Assembly: GCA_030849075.1 (NCBI GenBank)
Contig: JASAOO010003434.1
Location: 1-60,892, forward strand
DNA from: Zelonia costaricensis
Taxonomy: Eukaryota > Euglenozoa > Kinetoplastea > Trypanosomatida > Trypanosomatidae
DNA length: 60,892 nt
Direction: 5' to 3'
Shown: piece by piece, positions 59,993-60,892 of the stretch
Layout: each line of letters begins with the position of its first letter
How positions within the stretch are numbered: the first letter of the stretch is position 1
Translations under genes and position numbers: made by a program
Notes under the pieces: generated by a model
Told to the model about the DNA's origin: nothing
Seen by the model: only the letters and a program-made list of their open reading frames with translations
Databases searched by the model: none

Positions 59993-60892
59993 GGGGGGGG
60001 GGGGGGCGGGGCGGGAAAAAAAGCGAAGCAAAGACCCGGTCAACGCGACGGCGACGTCGATGGCGCCACCGCGGCGGACTTGCGCGGGAGATCCAGAGTC
60101 AATAGCAATTCACACAAGAACACACCACGCAGCAGCAGTGACGTGCAAGAAGGAGAGAGAAGACGGAGCTCGAGAGAGAGGCGAAGAGACGGTGAAAAGG
60201 GAGAGAAGAGAGGGGGTGCGCCGCGGTGGGGCGCGGATGGGGAGGCTATCATGAACGGGACGAATGGAAGGTCGGCCGGGAGAAAGAGCACGTGATATCG
60301 GGAAAGACCTGCAGAACAGATGGGGAGGGGGTGCGGAACAGCACGGCGACGGAAACAAAAACGGAAGAAGGAGCGGAGCAGGCGGTGCCAGGGAACGGTA
60401 AAAGCGTGCGGGCGGGACTACCGATCGAGTGGCATCACGTGACGTGAGAAGGGGGAGTGAAAGTGGAGAGGTGGCCGGCACGGAGGCGCGGAAGAGGGAC
60501 GGGCGATGAGGAGGGCTACCTCGACCAAGCGGGGGGAACAAGGGATGAAGAGACGGGGTCGGAGAGAGGAAAGAACGCTGAAGCACGCGACGAGAAGATC
60601 AAAAACGGGAGCACGGAAGGGAAACAGATAAATCAAAGATGAGTGCACCAAAACCATGCGAACGGGAGAAGAAGAAGGGCGAGGCAAGAAAGACCGATCG
60701 GCTAAGAGGAAAGGGAAAAAAGAATGCTGCGGGGCCGGGCGAGGCGCGCAACACGTCCCCCTACGCCACCCCTCTCTCTCTCTCTCTTTCCCTCATCGTG
60801 CACCGGCCTGCGTGACGGACACACGCAAGGGGGTGTGGTGAAGACGATGGCGGAGGGAGCTGACGAGGAGTGGGAGGCAGAGGCGGGGGGGG

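Larger units (their letters stand above)
55638..60892. other. Right-end 5.25 kb without a supported gene
   Basis: No open frame here resembles a protein family. Translations are low-complexity products of CA/TG, GA and G-rich DNA. Contents include TG repeats near 55681-55758 and 57113-57130, CA repeats near 57660-57722, 58590-58632 and 58763-58810, and an N at 59970 within a duplicated segment. The plus strand is mixed from 56.0 to 57.9 kb and strongly purine-rich from about 58.2 to 60.7 kb, suggesting that minus-strand transcription already runs here. It is probably the 3' UTR and spacer of a gene beyond the right edge, but a strand-switch or start region cannot be excluded. Confidence 0.45.

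Overview
This window is nuclear DNA of a trypanosomatid of the Leishmania type (Leishmania or a close Leishmaniinae relative such as Leptomonas or Crithidia). The evidence is high GC, intronless genes, and fifteen convincing protein genes all on the minus strand. They are separated by long, microsatellite-rich and strongly purine-skewed intergenic DNA (pyrimidine-rich in the transcript sense). Several genes are preceded by a polypyrimidine tract plus AG, as expected for spliced-leader trans-splicing. Transcription therefore runs from the right end towards position 1, as part of one polycistronic unit. I see no rRNA, tRNA, CRISPR array, transposase gene or bacterial-style promoter.

Layout in transcription order (right to left): 55.6-60.9 kb without a supported gene and containing one N; two tandem PlsC-type acyltransferases (51.6-55.6 kb); a Sld5-like GINS subunit of the replicative helicase (48.5-49.4 kb); a coiled-coil protein resembling PPP1R21 (45.7-47.7 kb); an isoaspartyl peptidase/L-asparaginase (44.0-44.9 kb); an M1 aminopeptidase (39.8-42.5 kb); a glycerol-3-phosphate-dehydrogenase-like protein whose catalytic lysines look lost (37.1-38.6 kb); a protein with a possible PH-like domain (34.7-36.1 kb); an LRRC6/DNAAF11-type axonemal dynein assembly factor (30.3-31.8 kb); a dynamin-like GTPase (27.0-29.1 kb); a 1543-residue type I surface protein (18.3-22.9 kb); a second type I membrane protein with a possible lectin-like ectodomain (11.9-13.2 kb); a triple zinc-ribbon protein (8.7-10.1 kb); a DTW-domain protein with a C-terminal zinc finger (5.7-7.4 kb); and Rab GDP dissociation inhibitor (3.6-4.9 kb). 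Positions 1-3565 hold no supported gene.

Neighbouring genes in such units are co-transcribed but usually functionally unrelated, so I do not read the cluster as a pathway. Several do touch membrane traffic (GDI, dynamin, the PPP1R21-like protein, the acyltransferases). Expression is presumably set after transcription by trans-splicing and by the long 3' untranslated regions.

The most striking item is the large surface protein. Its N-terminal half is seven tandem modules of about 90 residues, each with four cysteines in nearly fixed spacing that always ends C-x5-C. A mucin-like threonine tract lies between modules 1 and 2, and an unrecognised ectodomain of about 660 residues follows. Start codons were chosen as ATG; several longer open frames begin only at GTG or TTG and were trimmed.
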